64,000 nucleotides of DNA from NCBI RefSeq assembly GCF_029227915.1, contig NC_079880.1, positions 31,553,501 through 31,617,500 of the forward strand, in the 5' to 3' direction. Positions 9,524 to 20,640 of the stretch are shown in pieces. The notes under the pieces were generated by a model. The model did not search any database and was not told the origin of the DNA. It saw only the letters and a list, made by a program, of their open reading frames with translations. The DNA comes from Hydractinia symbiolongicarpus. Lineage: Eukaryota > Cnidaria > Hydrozoa > Anthoathecata > Hydractiniidae. Made by a program: the position numbers and the translations under genes. Each line of letters opens with the position of its first letter. Position 1 is the stretch's first letter.

Positions 9524-10925
9524 ATGCCTGATTCATGCTGTGCCGCAGATTGTACAAATATGCGAGGAAAAGAAAAAAAACTTTGTTTTTACTGGATTCC
9601 CTTTGGAAGTACTCCTGAAAGTAAACGTCGCAGGGAGCTGTGGGTGAATGCAATAAAAAGAAAGAACTAGCAAGATGAAAAGATTGACAACTCAAGAATA
9701 TGTAGTGAACATTTTATAAGTGGTAAATTGTGCAGCTAGCTATAACTTATTTTTAGAAGTGGTATTTCAGCTGAACTTTATGGTTACATCAACCAGCTAG
9801 CTAGCTATAAATTTAATAACAACATTTTTTTGTAGGTGCTAAATCAAACGCTTTAAGTCATCCTGACTATGTACCAAGCTTATTTAAGTACAATACTCCT
9901 TCTGTATCTGACTGTGAACCAGGACCTTCATGAAAAAGGAAGTATTGATAGGTACCAACGTGCTCAAAAGTTTAAGGCAATAAAACTACAGCATAGTGAA
10001 TCGTTGGACATGCAAGAGGAGGAAGATTATGGAGCTACAAAGTCATTTGTGGATAAAGGTAGCTTGTTGGTCTTAGCTGTGTATTTATTTGAAAGTAACT
10101 AAGAATACAAAGTATGTAGCTAGGTAGCTTATGTTATATTTTATGCTAAAATATATTAAACAATTACATTTTTATGTTTTTAGGAACTCAAACAACAACA
10201 GAAAATAACATCAAAGCACTGGAAGAGGAAATTTGCAGACTCAAAAATAAAAACACAGAACTTTTGATAAAAGTTAATGAAAAAATAATTAGCACAGGAC
10301 CCTCACAACAATGTCCTATGAAAATCTTAAATGCAGCGATAAAATGTTCCTATTTTACACAGGATTGGAGAATGTTGCTGATTTTGATTGTTTTTTTTTA
10401 TTATTTCAAGATAAAGTTGAGAAAGTTTGTGATATCTCTATGAAAGATCATCTCTTGATAATATTGGTTGAGTTAAGGCTTGGATTACTTAACAAGGACC
10501 TAGCACACAGATTTGGCATTTCTTTTCAAAAAGTTTCCAAGATTTATAGATCATGGTTGCCAATCATTGCTGAAAATGTACAGTTCTTAATTGTTTGGCC
10601 TCAGAGGCACATAGTATGAAGTAATTTACCAGCAGCTTTTCATGAAAAGTTCCTGAACTGTGCTGTCATAATTGATTGCACAGAAATTTTTATTGAAAGA
10701 CCATTTGGTTTAAATACACGTGCTCAAACATGGTCGAACTATAAACATACAAACACAATAAAATACCTTATTGGTATAACACCGTCAGGTTCTGTCAGTT
10801 TTTTGTCACGTGGTTGGGGTGGACGTGTGTCCGACAAAGATATAACAAATAAAAGTGGATTTTTAAATAAAGTTATGCATGGGGATTGTGTTATGGCTGA
10901 TCGTGGTTTCACTATAGAAGAAGAA
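9524..10925 (+). pseudogene. THAP-domain DDE transposase (DDE_Tnp_4/ISL2EU-like), three exons, 3' truncated
   Basis: Exon 1 (9524 to about 9722) encodes a THAP finger (MPDSCCAADC ... ICSEHF) and ends at a GT donor. Exon 2 starts after TTTTTTTGTAG at 9836 and encodes DYVPSLFKYN; its donor is after 10058. Exon 3 starts after TTTTTAG at 10184, with a short coiled coil, a helix-turn-helix-like segment (GLLNKDLAHRFGISFQKVSK) and the DDE core: VIIDCTEIF (first D), [34 protein letters not shown] (second D). The third acidic residue is missing because the gene stops at the internal deletion. One stop lies in exon 1 and at least two frameshifts lie in exon 3, so it is not functional. Confidence 0.8.
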
Positions 10926-11049
10926 CTTTGTATATCACTTTGTATATTGGCAACTTCGGTTAAATTGTCGGACATTTTTTGACTTTGTGTTGTTTCATAA
11001 TCAATAAATCTTTTTTTGCCTGTAACATCCAAAGTAATATCATCGAAAT

Positions 11050-12041
11050 TTATTGCTTCTGGTAAATAAAGAGTGGTAAGGGGTTCTGGCAGATTACAAA
11101 TTTCGTTTTCACCGTCACCTCCTCAGCAGTATCAGTTGCACTTGTGTCATAAGCATCAGGAAGTATATCTATAGCCTTTAAAATAGCTAATTCCTTGCTA
11201 ATATTTTTTAATTCTAACATTTTCCTCTTTTTGAATTCAGATGAACCAGCCATAGGATCGTCGAAGCTATCAATGGAGCAGGAATTGCTTGTCTCCTTGA
11301 TTTTTTCCAACTGCATAGAGTACTAGTGCAAGCAACTTTATTTAATCCCAACTGAGTGCATGCTTGAAGTCTAAATAACAAAGCTGCCACGTGACTGCAT
11401 ACTGATCCTAATCTATAAAATATAATTAATTGATCATTGTCAAGTTATGTTTCAGTAAAACGTTTTATGTGATGTAGAAGAAGCAGATAAATTGTCAGTA
11501 TTTCTGAAGTAATGTTTGCCATGCTTACCCTGCCATACACTTGCAATTAACAGTAAAGATCCACCCTCCAGAGTTGTTTACTGCAGCCCATACTTCGTAG
11601 CATTGTTGTTTCTGTCCTTGTTTCTGACTAGGCAATACCTAAAAGTGAAAAGAAACATGTTTAAAATATTTATTAGTTTCATATGGCTAGCTAGCTGTAT
11701 TTAGAAAGAATACCTACCTCAGATTTAATAATACAATAATCACAATTATTGTCGATTGCATGGTAAAATACGTCCTGTACATGACCACTCACATAAAAGT
11801 TATAGGCTTCCAACGACCTGTATGCTTTCATAGCTTCATGTGAGAATTCATTTGGAGTATTGATCAGATATTGGTACATATCACCCCAAGTTAAATCAGG
11901 CATCAAAGCAACATTATTACTCCAGTTCTCCAGTATATAAGGATCAGGCAATATTGTCTCGTCGGATAAAGTTAATTTCTTTTCATATTGTTTTCTATCA
12001 TCCTCGTGCATAGAGGCATAATATTCCGATCCCTTCCACAT
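11050..12041 (-). pseudogene. SWIM/YqaJ-type partner protein of the ISL2EU-like transposon, truncated
   Basis: Exon 1 (12041-11718) starts MWKGSEYYASM and contains PDLTWGDMYQYLINTP, YRSLEAYNFYVSGHVQDVFY and IIKSE, ending at a GTAGGT donor. Exon 2 (11638-11529) follows a CTTTTAG acceptor and reads VLPSQKQ ... FTVNCKCMAG, the first half of a SWIM zinc finger, ending at GTAAGC. A downstream block (11316-11050) encodes the charged linker (SSEFKKRKML). The YqaJ exonuclease domain expected after it is absent, removed by the internal deletion near 10950. In complete elements this is the second ORF, opposite to the transposase. Splice sites were read by eye. Confidence 0.72.
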
Positions 12042-12143
12042 GGCTATGTCGCATTAAACGTGCTCAACTTAATTTTGTTATAATTTCTGCCAGTTCCTTG
12101 CGCGTCCTCAAAAATGTAAACAAATGACGTCACACGGGAATTC

Positions 12144-12669
12144 ATTCGTGAAGCAAAAGATGATGGAATTTTATTCAGGAAGTAGCAAACCGAGAATAAT
12201 TACCCTATTCAACCAACTTACAACATTGTTGAAAAGTGACAATGAATCAGTAACTGATTATATGATGAGGGCAGAAAAAACTGCAGCCACATTGAAAACA
12301 GCTGGTGAGAATGTCAGTGATGCTTTGTTAATTGCAATGGTACTCAAGGAACTCCCCGATCAGTACAAAGCCTTTGTTGCTATTATAACACAATCCGAAA
12401 CTGTAGACACATTTCACAAATTCAAGCAAGCTCTGAGAAATTTTGATGAAACTGAAACTGCCCGATCTACAAAACCAGAAGCTAATAAAAATGAAGCTAT
12501 TATGAAAGCACGAAATGATATTTATCTAAACAACTCATTTGTTACAGTTGTGGAGTTGCTGGACATAAAGCGAGTGAATGTCGGCGACAATGATGTACCG
12601 TTTGTAGATCCTCATCGCACTCGAACCGTAACTGCCGAAAACAAAACCGTGACCAGGCCAAGTCGATGA
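12144..12669 (+). pseudogene. Ty1/copia gag, C-terminal part
   Basis: Picks up at REAKDDG, then EFYSGSSKPRIITLFNQL, NESVTDYMMRAEKTAATL, DALLIAMVLKELPDQYKAF and FKQALRNFDETE, the UBN2 gag domain. A deletion after REAKDDG removed about nine residues. A CCHC knuckle is not recognisable. This completes the gag gene whose other parts lie at 120-229 and 9223-9359. Confidence 0.8.
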
Positions 12670-12960
12670 GTGATAATAATCAGAGTCATTTTTTTGCATT
12701 TAAGATTAATGATGACTTCAGTATGAAAATTAATGGTAGTGAGACACTACTCGTGGACTGTGGAGCAACAACCCATATAGTAAATTCTAAAGAGAATATG
12801 ATTGAAATTGATAACAACTTCAAACCAGCTGAACATTATATAGAATTGGCAGATGGGAGCAAATCAAACAATGTTGCATTGAAAAGAGGAACGTATGTCA
12901 CATACTTACGTACATAAAGTGGAGAACTAGTTAAAGTTAACCTTGAAAACGCACTGTATG
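12666..12960 (+). pseudogene. Ty1/copia protease region
   Basis: Frame with LLVDCGATTHIVN, the aspartic-protease active site in the copia form (D-C/S-G-A-T-x-H). The homology continues past the stop at 12917 as VNLENALYVPTYPQNIFSV in the same register. Overlaps the gag frame by a few bases. Confidence 0.8.
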
Positions 12961-13474
12961 TACCAACTTACCCTCAAAATATTTTTTCTGTTCAAGCCGC
13001 AACCCGTAAAGGTGTTGTTGTCAACTTCTCCAATGATCATGCTAATCTCATTGCCCCAGATGGAACAATCTTTCCAATCGAACAACGCCAACGACTATAC
13101 TATCTGTACAAGAATAATGTGAGCCAAAAACGCATAGAGGATTTGAGAACATGGCACAGAATATTAGGACACTGTAATATTGATGATGTGATAAATTAGA
13201 ATCTGTAGTTCAAGGAATGCACATCAGTGAACGAGAAAAATTTGACTGTGAGGTATGTACAATAGCAAAGCAGACCAACACTTTTAATCTTCAGCCAGAC
13301 ATCCGTGCCACGACTCCTTTCGAACTTGTACACACCGACCTAGCCGGACCAATAGAACCAGCGTCACTGAATGGCTTCAGATATGCTCTTGTTTTCACAG
13401 GATGTATGTTTACTTATTTTTTAAAACAGAAATCTGATGCGTCCCGTGCAATAGAAAATTTTCAGCAGACATAG
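12961..13474 (+). pseudogene. Ty1/copia GAG-pre-integrase and integrase N-terminal part
   Basis: Contains the HH...C-x2-C zinc-binding region (RTWHRILGHCN, CEVCTIAKQ) and the start of the catalytic core, HTDLAGPIEPASLNGFRYAL (first catalytic D). A stop at about 13197 and one at 13474 break the frame. The core then ends abruptly: the rest of integrase and the RT N-terminus are missing, an internal deletion joining 13474 to the RT at about 13520. Confidence 0.75.
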
Positions 13475-13523
13475 CGCCCTACGGCAAAGTGAAAACCTTT
13501 AATTTTGACGAAGAAGTACCATT

Positions 13524-13889
13524 GTGTTACTTGTTTGGGTGGATGACATTATTATTACATCAAGTAAGGACGAACTGCTCAACACTGTCAAGATCCAGTT
13601 GAAGAATCGATTTAATATGAAAGATCTTGGAACACTCTCATCGTTTCTTGGAATTGATTTTGAGAGGGGGATTGACTACGTCACCATGTCCCAGTCCCGT
13701 GACCTTAAAGATGTCCTTATCCGATTCAGTCTCAATGATTGTAAACCGAGGAATACCCCATGCGAACAAAACCCTGCCGCATATATATTAGATGAGACCA
13801 GTGATACTGAGAAGACCGATAAAGAAACCAAACTATATCGTCAAATGGTGGGAAGCATTGTATATGCCATGACTTGCTCTCGACCTTGA
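13524..13889 (+). pseudogene. Ty1/copia reverse transcriptase, C-terminal part
   Basis: LLVWVDDIIITSS carries the catalytic YVDD-type motif (here WVDD), followed by FNMKDLGTLSSFLGI and YRQMVGSIVYAM, all standard copia RT/connection blocks. The upstream fingers and palm, including motif A, are deleted. Confidence 0.82.
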
Positions 13890-14417
13890 GTTATGTTGTA
13901 ACTAAGCTGTCTCAACACTTGTCAAAGCCTGAAAATTCAGACTGGATTATGTTAAAACATGTATTTCGATATATAAAGAATACTGTGAGTTATACATTCA
14001 CTTTTCGTAAACTAAACCATGAAGAATTTCGTTTCTATGCATTTTGTGATGCTGATTGGGCTTTTTCTTTGGATAACAAAAGAAGTATTACCGGTTATTG
14101 TATCAGCATCAATCCGAGTGGGCCACCTATCAGTTGGAGGTCGAAAAAAACAGGCGTCTGTGGCACTTTCAACATGCGAAGCTGAATTTATGGCCCTCTC
14201 AGTAACAGCTCAGGAGACCGCCTACATAACACGACTTATCATAGATTTAACAAATTTTGACCTCAAGCCGCCTGTGATTAAAAATGACAACCAAGGTGCC
14301 TTAGCGTTATTGAAAAACCCCGTAAAGCACATGAAGGCCAAACATATCGATATCCGATACCATTATATCAGAGAATGTTTTCAACAGAATCAGATAGCTG
14401 TAGACACCTTTGATTGA
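13890..14417 (+). pseudogene. Ty1/copia RNase H and C-terminus
   Basis: Encodes YAFCDADWA (first acidic residue), SITGYCISI, then after a frameshift STCEAEFMALS (E), and NDNQGALALLKNP...HIDIRYHYIRE (D and H). The expected tail (IDxxYI) is readable to about 14440. No 3' LTR matching the sequence at the start of the window is visible, so the 3' LTR is lost or too diverged to see. Confidence 0.8.
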
Positions 14418-14905
14418 TTTTGTTTACATAACAAAAGACAAAACACTGAACTTAAATATTGAGAATTATTCGTCCGTTATCAAGCTCAACTCTACTTGAT
14501 AGTAACTATCAATGTTTTAGTGAAGTAATACAAACATTTGATGCTACTGAAAGGAAGTAGGTGTATTTATTTCCGCACTTCTGACTGAAAACGTACTTTG
14601 AGTTTGTTGTTTGGCTTGGGGCCTAGCTACGCATTTTTGGGAAGCGACTACCACGAGGCCATTCGTCCTTGGTCACACGAACGGCATTCGTATTCTCCTA
14701 CGCGCTTTTGCTTTCTCCCGCGGTCTTGCACCTGACACCCGACTCGCTGTTTCTTGTCTGAATTGCTGTTGCCGTTCTAGTTTGGACTTATGCGCAAGCT
14801 AATTTTTGGCTGTGATTGATCGAGGGGTACATCTCGCTGACAGGATTACTACTGACAAGCCTGAATTTAGGACCTAGGACGTGGTTATAATGATTTCTTC
14901 CATAG
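14418..14905. other. Junction: copia 3' remnant and leader of the first gypsy element
   Basis: No gene. To about 14590 the base composition is AT-rich and continues the copia 3' region. From about 14590 it is markedly GC-richer, as in the leader before the gypsy gag start at 14906. I searched by eye for a long direct repeat with 20090-20600 that would mark LTRs and found none. Confidence 0.4.
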
Positions 14906-15610
14906 ATGAGCTCCAAGAAAGTGATCGCCACGGAATGGAAAGTAGACCCAGTAGATGGAAGGGATAAACGTGCCCTTCTTAGAGATATGCAACAACTTTT
15001 GGATGACACTACTGATGTAGATCAAAAGGTTAATCTTTTCCAGGGATTGCTACCATTGCTTCCTGCTGACTTACAACCAAGGTTAAAGAAGCTCCTCAAA
15101 CTAGACACTGCTTTAGTGGCAGGGGATGTTACTCCTGATTCGAAAGAACTTGACAACGAGGAAGATGGTAGTCCTGAAAAGACCAGGCAAGAGGAGGGAG
15201 CTACGGCAGACCTGGTCAAGTTGCTAGGACTACAATCAGCAGGAACAAGCACCTTCAGGAAAGAATGTCGTATCTCTGGAATAACAGATGACAATAAGAA
15301 AATCAATTATATTAGCCTATGTAAGGAAGTAGGAGAAGCAAAGAAGAAAGGGTTCAAATCCGGTTCATGACGGTGGAAATGCAGAGAATGAAATATGACA
15401 TCACAAAAATCCGAACGGATAAACCCCAAGAGAGACAAAATCGTGGAAACACTTTTGGTGGTAACCAAAGTTGGAAAAGGCTGCGACAGTTGTGAAAAGA
15501 AAGGGAGAAGTGAGCAATGTACCCACTGTTGGAAATGTGGTGGTGAGAATCACCAATCAAGACACTGTCAGATGAAGAAGTCGTCAAACGAGAAGAGACT
15601 AGAGAATTGA
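14906..15610 (+). pseudogene. Gypsy 1 gag with CCHC zinc knuckle
   Basis: ATG 14906 opens MSSKKVIATEWKVDP, a largely helical protein with acidic middle (DNEEDGSPEKTRQEEG). The frame ends at 15370; the homologous sequence continues in a second frame to a retroviral-type knuckle CWKCGGENHQSRHC (C-x2-C-x4-H-x4-C) at 15527-15568, expected to bind the element RNA. One frameshift splits the gene near 15480. Confidence 0.7.
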
Positions 15611-15654
15611 GGCGACCTCTAGTCTCCAGAAAAACGAACTCGTCTCCCATTTTT

Positions 15655-15865
15655 TGCAACTACTGTGTAAATAACAATTGTCCATCTGAAGCAAAGTTGT
15701 GTTCCGGTTGCCATGCGGTGAAATAGTGCAGTAAAAGATGCCAAGAAAATGATTGGAAAAATCATAAAGTTCTTTGCGCAGCCATAAAACTGTTGGAAAA
15801 TGAACAACAGAGAGAAATTGAAGAGAAATGCGTACTTACAAGTGAAAAAAAGAGTTAGTCTCTCT
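15655..15865 (+). pseudogene. MYND-type zinc finger segment between gag and protease of gypsy 1
   Basis: Codons 15655-15777 give C-x2-C...C-x2-C...C-x3-C...H-x3-C spacing with CSGCHAVK, CSKRCQENDWKNHK and VLCA, the hallmark of MYND fingers (protein-protein interaction modules). One codon that should be the aromatic residue before CSKRC is TAG. A charged helical stretch follows (ENEQQREIEEKC). A MYND finger directly after the CCHC knuckle is unusual for a Gag, although I recall it in some invertebrate gypsy elements. Confidence 0.65.
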
Positions 15866-15867
15866 AG

Positions 15868-16290
15868 TGGGTAGGCGTTACACCATGAAATATTGGATTC
15901 AGTCAACAGAATGTGACTCCCTTTGGGATACTGGAACTATGGTTAGTCTGCTTAGTAAGCAGTGGTTGGACAGACAAGTCATCTTGGAAGTATATCTGAA
16001 TTATTGGGTGAAGAATTGACAGTGGAGACGGCTAATGGTACGAAAATCCCATACCTGGGTTATGTGCTATTAGATTTTCAGATAAAGAATAGTTCTGTGC
16101 TGCTGTAACAAATGAAGATATTGTTCAACCAATTGTGGGATATAGCGTGATTGCGGCAGTATTGAATCAGGAGAACCAAGCAGTAGATTTCACTTTGCCA
16201 AGCGAAACATTTCCAGACCTAAAAAAAACACAACTTGACGCACTGAGTTCATACATTCTAACCAAGGAGAAGATCCTCCGATCAGTACTG
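15868..16290 (+). pseudogene. Gypsy 1 aspartic protease region
   Basis: LWDTGTMVSLLS carries the D-T-G active site, followed by VETANGTKIPYLGYVLLDF and VGYSVIAAVL, the flap and C-terminal strands of retropepsin-like proteases. Broken by a frameshift near 15975 and a stop near 16107. Confidence 0.7.
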
Positions 16291-17420
16291 TGAAATCGAT
16301 GAAGACTGGTGCACTGATCAAACCGGGCGAAACCATGACCATACCGTGCAAACTGGAAACAGTGGTCATGGAAAAGACAACTCCGGTAGTGTTTGAACCA
16401 ATAACTAATCATCCCTTCGAAGGTGTTTTACTGTTGAAAGAGCAGATCTTATCACTCAAGAAAGGAACAAGGGTCAGAACCTCCATCACTATCACTAACG
16501 TATCAAACACTGATGTACAACAACCAGTTACATCAATGATTCCAGCACCAATGAAGTTCAAAGAGTTCGCAAAAGAAGAGCAGGATTTAGATACAAAAGA
16601 TAGCCATATTAGGAATTTAGAGAGTGATCCAGCCTTAACCACCAGGGTCGAATCAGTTGAAATCGATTCCAGTATTCAGGAAGACGACCGAAAATATCAT
16701 CAACAGTTAAAAAGAATTGATCTGGAGTCCTTGTCAGACAGCCAACGCAAAATAGCGGAGAATATGCTGTGGGAACAAAGACATGCATTTGCAAAAGATG
16801 AAAACGATATAGCAAGTGCTACAGACCTTAAGATAGACATCCGAACAACAGATGAAGTTCTGGTGCAGAGAAACTACAATTCAGTACCACGTCCCTTGTA
16901 CAACGATGTGAAACAACATTTACAAGATTTACTGAGTCGTGGATGGATTGAAAAATCAAAATCTGCCTGGTCATCACCTGTAGTGAAAGTAAGAAAAAAA
17001 GATGGAACCATACGATTATGTTGCAACTTCACGGTACTGAGTAAGAAAACAATTGCAGACAAACACCCTTTACCACGAATCCAAACATCCTTGGATAACC
17101 TTGGTGGAAGCCAATGGTTCTCAGTACTTGACCAGACACGTGCCTACTACCAAGGATACCTGACAAAAGAAAGCAAGGAGCAAGGAGAAAACAGCGTTTG
17201 TGACGCCATGGGGATTGTTTGAGGGGGTCAGGATACCCTTTGGAACAGACGTTTGAGGACATTCGCGATGAATATGCCCTTCCTTATCTAGATGATGTTA
17301 TCGTTTACTCTGGAGGTTTTGACCAGCACATTTAGCACATTAGAAATGTGTTACAACAACTGTTAGCAAAAGGTATCAAATTGAGGAAAACCCGAGGAAA
17401 TGTGACATGTTCAAGAATAA
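16290..17420 (+). pseudogene. Gypsy 1 reverse transcriptase
   Basis: The long frame 16290-17222 includes the spacer, then VPRPLYNDVKQHLQDLLSRG, SAWSSPVVKVRKKDGTIRLC, and WFSVLDQTRAYYQGYL (motif A). A gap removes the segment between motif A and the catalytic motif; LPYLDDVIVYS (YLDD) is then found at about 17280. The lost piece plus frameshifts make RT non-functional. Confidence 0.82.
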
Positions 17421-18560
17421 AGTGAAATACTTAGGAAGAATTGTGAGCAAAGATGGTTACCGAATGGACGATTCGTCAATGGAGGCAGTTACCGCATTGA
17501 AAAGTAGAAGACCACAAACAATTGGCGAAGTGCGACAAGTACTTGGTCTGCTGGGCTACCATCGTCGGCATGTGCAAGACTTTGCTAAAATAGCCAAACC
17601 GCTCTCTGATTTGATTGCAATCCCTTCATAGAAAAAGAATACCATTCGCAATACTACTAACAAAAATCCTGGTCAAGCACCATCAAAGACACCAATAGTT
17701 TGGACTGATATTCACCAGGCTGCCTTGAATGCCTTGATTGACATTGCGACACAACCACCAATTTTGGCATATCCTAATTATGATGATTTCTTACACGTAG
17801 ATGCTAGTGGACTGGGACTTGATTGCATTCTCTATCAGAAACAACATGGCAAGACGTGCGTAATAGGTTACGGCAGCAGAACCCTATTACCGGCTGAAAC
17901 CAAGTATCACAGTAGTAAGCTAGAATTTTTGGGCCTGAAGTGGGCAGTCACGGGGAAACTCCGCGAGTATTTAGCCTATGCAGATCATTTCACAGTGTTT
18001 ACTGATAATAATCCACTGCTGTACGTACTGGAATCAAGCAAGTTGAACACTATTGGACAAAGATGGGTATCCGAACTTTCAGAGTTCAACTTTAGTGTGC
18101 GGTATAGACCTGGTATTATTAATCGCGATGCTGATTGCCTTTCGCGGTGGCCCTTGGATATTGAGAGATACGTTGCTGATTGTACGGAACAACTTTCACA
18201 AGATGCCTTCAGAGCAATAATGGCCGGAGTAAGGTTGCAAAGCAGTAACAACGAAGCATGGAGGGTAGGATTAGGTGCTGTTAACCTAGTTTCCTATGAG
18301 CCGTTGATGTATGGCGAAGAAGATAAGATCCCATCTGCTAAAATGGTCGAGCTTCAACAAAAAGACCCTGATATCTCGGTGATGATAAATGTACTGAAAA
18401 ATAGCTCTGATGTGCCTAAGGATAAGTTATCACCCGCTGTTCGTATCATGTTGCGGAACCGTCGGAAATATTTTTTTGACGACAAAGGTCGACTAAGGCA
18501 GAAAACTGGCGACATTACCCAGATAGTTCTTCCGAAGATTTTAAAGCCTCTTGTGTACCA
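17407..18560 (+). pseudogene. Gypsy 1 RT connection and RNase H
   Basis: KYLGRIVSKDGYRMD and VRQVLGLLGYHRRH precede RNase H. LHVDASGLGLDCILYQ (first D), SSKLEFLGLKWAV (E), FTVFTDNNPLLYVL (D) and RYRPGIINRDADCLSR (D) are the RNase HI active-site blocks of gypsy elements. A stop at about 17630 separates the two parts; 17725-18741 is one open frame. Confidence 0.85.
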
Positions 18561-19560
18561 ACACCTACATGTCGACATGGGCCACCTTAGTGCTGATCGA
18601 GTATTCGAGTTAGCAAGACAAAGAGTTTACTGGTCTGGAATGCATAAAGATATCTGCGAATTTACCAGACACAAGTCTCCGTGTATTTCCCAAAAGAAAC
18701 CAATGAGGGAACCGCCTGCGCCACTACAAAGTATTATCTAATCATCACCTATGGAACTGATTGCGATAGATTATCTCCATTTGGAAACCGGTAACGGTGG
18801 ATACGAATACATCCTGGTCATCATGGATCACTTTACGCGATATGCCCAAGCATATCCAACACGTAATAAGAGTGCTGCAGCAGCAGCAAAGCACTTATAT
18901 GGAGAATAGATTCTACGATTTGGATTACCATCAAAACTCCTGCATGACCAAGGACAAGAATTCGAAAATCAGTTGTTCACTGAACTACATCGCCTATCTG
19001 GTGTACAAAAAAAGTCGAACCACTCCTTACCACCCACAAACTAACGGTCTTGTGGAGAGGATGAACAGGACGCTGTTACAGATGCTGAAAACACTTGGTG
19101 AAGTTGAGAAATCGAAGTGGCTCACAAGCCTAAACAGATTATTTATGCATATAACTGCACCCGCCATGACACAACGGGTTATGCACCACATTTCTTAATG
19201 TTTGGTCGTCATCCTGGAACTGGCAGCGTCAAATGAACGAGGCCTATAAGATTGCCAGAGCAAGCACCGAGAAAAGAAAAGCTGCTGCGAGAAACAGACA
19301 GGGTCGACAGCATCAATCTGGACAACTTGAAATTGGAGATAGAGTTTTGATCAAGAACGTAGTGGAACGTGGTGGACCTGGAAAAATAAGAGCATATTGG
19401 GAACAAAAGGTTTACACAGTCAAAGATATTAAGCAAGAGGGAGTAGTATACACTGTCCAAAAAGAAGACGACCCATCAAGCCGACAGAGAACGGTACATC
19501 GCAACCTTCTTATGCCATGCCAGAATCTGATACTACAGGAAGACACACACAGTAGCTAGG
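18561..19560 (+). pseudogene. Gypsy 1 integrase
   Basis: The H-x4-H...C-x2-C zinc domain (HVDMGHLSADRVFELAR; its second half is partly altered: CEFTRHKSPC) precedes the core: [10 protein letters not shown] (D), [11 protein letters not shown] (D), [16 protein letters not shown] (E). The C-terminal domain (19233-19560) has SGQLEIGDRVLIKN and GKIRAYWEQKVYTV, the GPY/F-like module. Four or more frameshifts or stops. Confidence 0.82.
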
Positions 19561-19673
19561 GTCAAAGAGAACACATTGAAACCTGAGCTCTCTGCTGCAA
19601 AGCCGTCTGCAGTTACGACTCGAAGTAAACGTCGAGGAATGAAGTTAAACAGTTCTGTATCGACATACGACCA

Positions 19674-20090
19674 ATGAGATTAACGATACCCCAAACAACT
19701 CGGATGATGAGGCACTCGGCCCTGCAGATTTCCAACAGCTTTCCAATTATATACGGACTGAACGTGTTGATTTCACAGTTCAAAAACCTCCAAACAAGAT
19801 CGAGGAATGTGACAAAGATCAGAAAGTACGGTTGGACATTGCAGAAACTTCAGCAGGGGAAGAGGATGCGTCAACATCTTCGATGGAAGAGGATGCGTCA
19901 ACATCTTCGAAGAAGTCAGCGAGAAATCAGACCCCCACCAAAGTTCACCTACAACACAATGGGTGATCCAGCTGTTAAGCAGATTGGAGTACAACGTCAA
20001 ACTACAAAATACGTTCTGAATCCTCAGGCCAGACCTTTCACTCAATCAATTGGAAATGTTTATCAAGTTGGACCGGCAGTTTGGGTGTGA
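19674..20090 (+). pseudogene. Gypsy 1 pol C-terminal tail
   Basis: Frameshifted remnant of the tail: an internal 24-bp direct duplication (GGAAGAGGATGCGTCAACATC appears twice, near 19858 and 19886) and a final basic segment (RSQREIRPPPKFTYN) that looks like the end of gypsy polyproteins. Followed by the probable polypurine tract at 20114-20124. Confidence 0.5.
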
Positions 20091-20127
20091 GTCCAAAGGG
20101 GATTGCGATGCGCAAAGGGGGGAGCGC

Positions 20128-20640
20128 TTGAGATTAAAACATCATGTAGTACAGCATGCGACGTGCGAAAAAAATTACATATTGACTAAACTATTAGGCG
20201 TTATACTTACTCCTTAACTGATTGTTTGTTTAAAAGACTGTTTGTTTCACATACACAAAATAAAAACGAAAAAAAAAAACATCGAAAACTGTACATATTA
20301 ATAAAACATTCTCGTTGTTTGCATTAAAGAAGAATTGTTATATTATTATACATTGATTTATTGATTGTTGACATTTGGTTATGTTGGCTACAAGATAATG
20401 TTATAAGTCGGTGGTCTGAACTGGGTTGTCGATGTGCGCCTTTGTGGTAGCTTGGTCTACCATATTTGTTTTTGTTTTTGTAAAATAGGTGAGTATGTGT
20501 GTCCAGCGAGAGAGCAGATGTGAGATTTTAACGAGTAGACAACTGTATTTTTAAAAAACGAAGATAAAACAAAACTTTATAGCTACCAAGACTTATTATT
20601 ATGTGTCGCTTTACAGCATCAAGGGAATCATCATTATATT
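20128..20640. other. Noncoding stretch after gypsy 1 (possible 3' LTR)
   Basis: Begins directly after the purine tract, so it should contain the 3' LTR, but no matching 5' copy is seen and the end cannot be placed. No open frame. Confidence 0.35.

Larger units (their letters stand above)
9360..12143. mobile_element. ISL2EU/PIF-like DNA transposon with THAP-DDE and SWIM/YqaJ-type genes (internally deleted)
   Basis: The ends are GAATTCCGTGTTTACATT (left) and its imperfect complement ending ...ACACGGGAATTC (right); the left end lacks about 12 bp that contain TGACGTCA in the right end. Flanks share AT (9358-9359, 12144-12145), the 2-bp duplication expected for this group. A plus-strand THAP-DDE gene and a minus-strand SWIM-domain gene converge at about 10925. 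Both are truncated there, so an internal deletion removed the third DDE residue and the YqaJ nuclease region. The element sits inside copia gag. Confidence 0.78.
14600..20130 (+). mobile_element. Ty3/gypsy retrotransposon 1 (gag with CCHC and MYND fingers), decayed
   Basis: Order gag, zinc fingers, protease, RT, RNase H, integrase on the plus strand is the Ty3/gypsy order. Many stops and frameshifts. A purine-rich tract (AAAGGGGGGAG, 20114-20124) after the last ORF is a likely polypurine tract, so the 3' LTR should begin just after it; the 5' LTR is not found. Limits are approximate. Confidence 0.8.

Noticed and set aside
14418-20640. LTRs of gypsy element 1
   Set aside because: I compared the sequence before gag with that after the purine tract by eye and saw no direct repeat, so no LTR is called.
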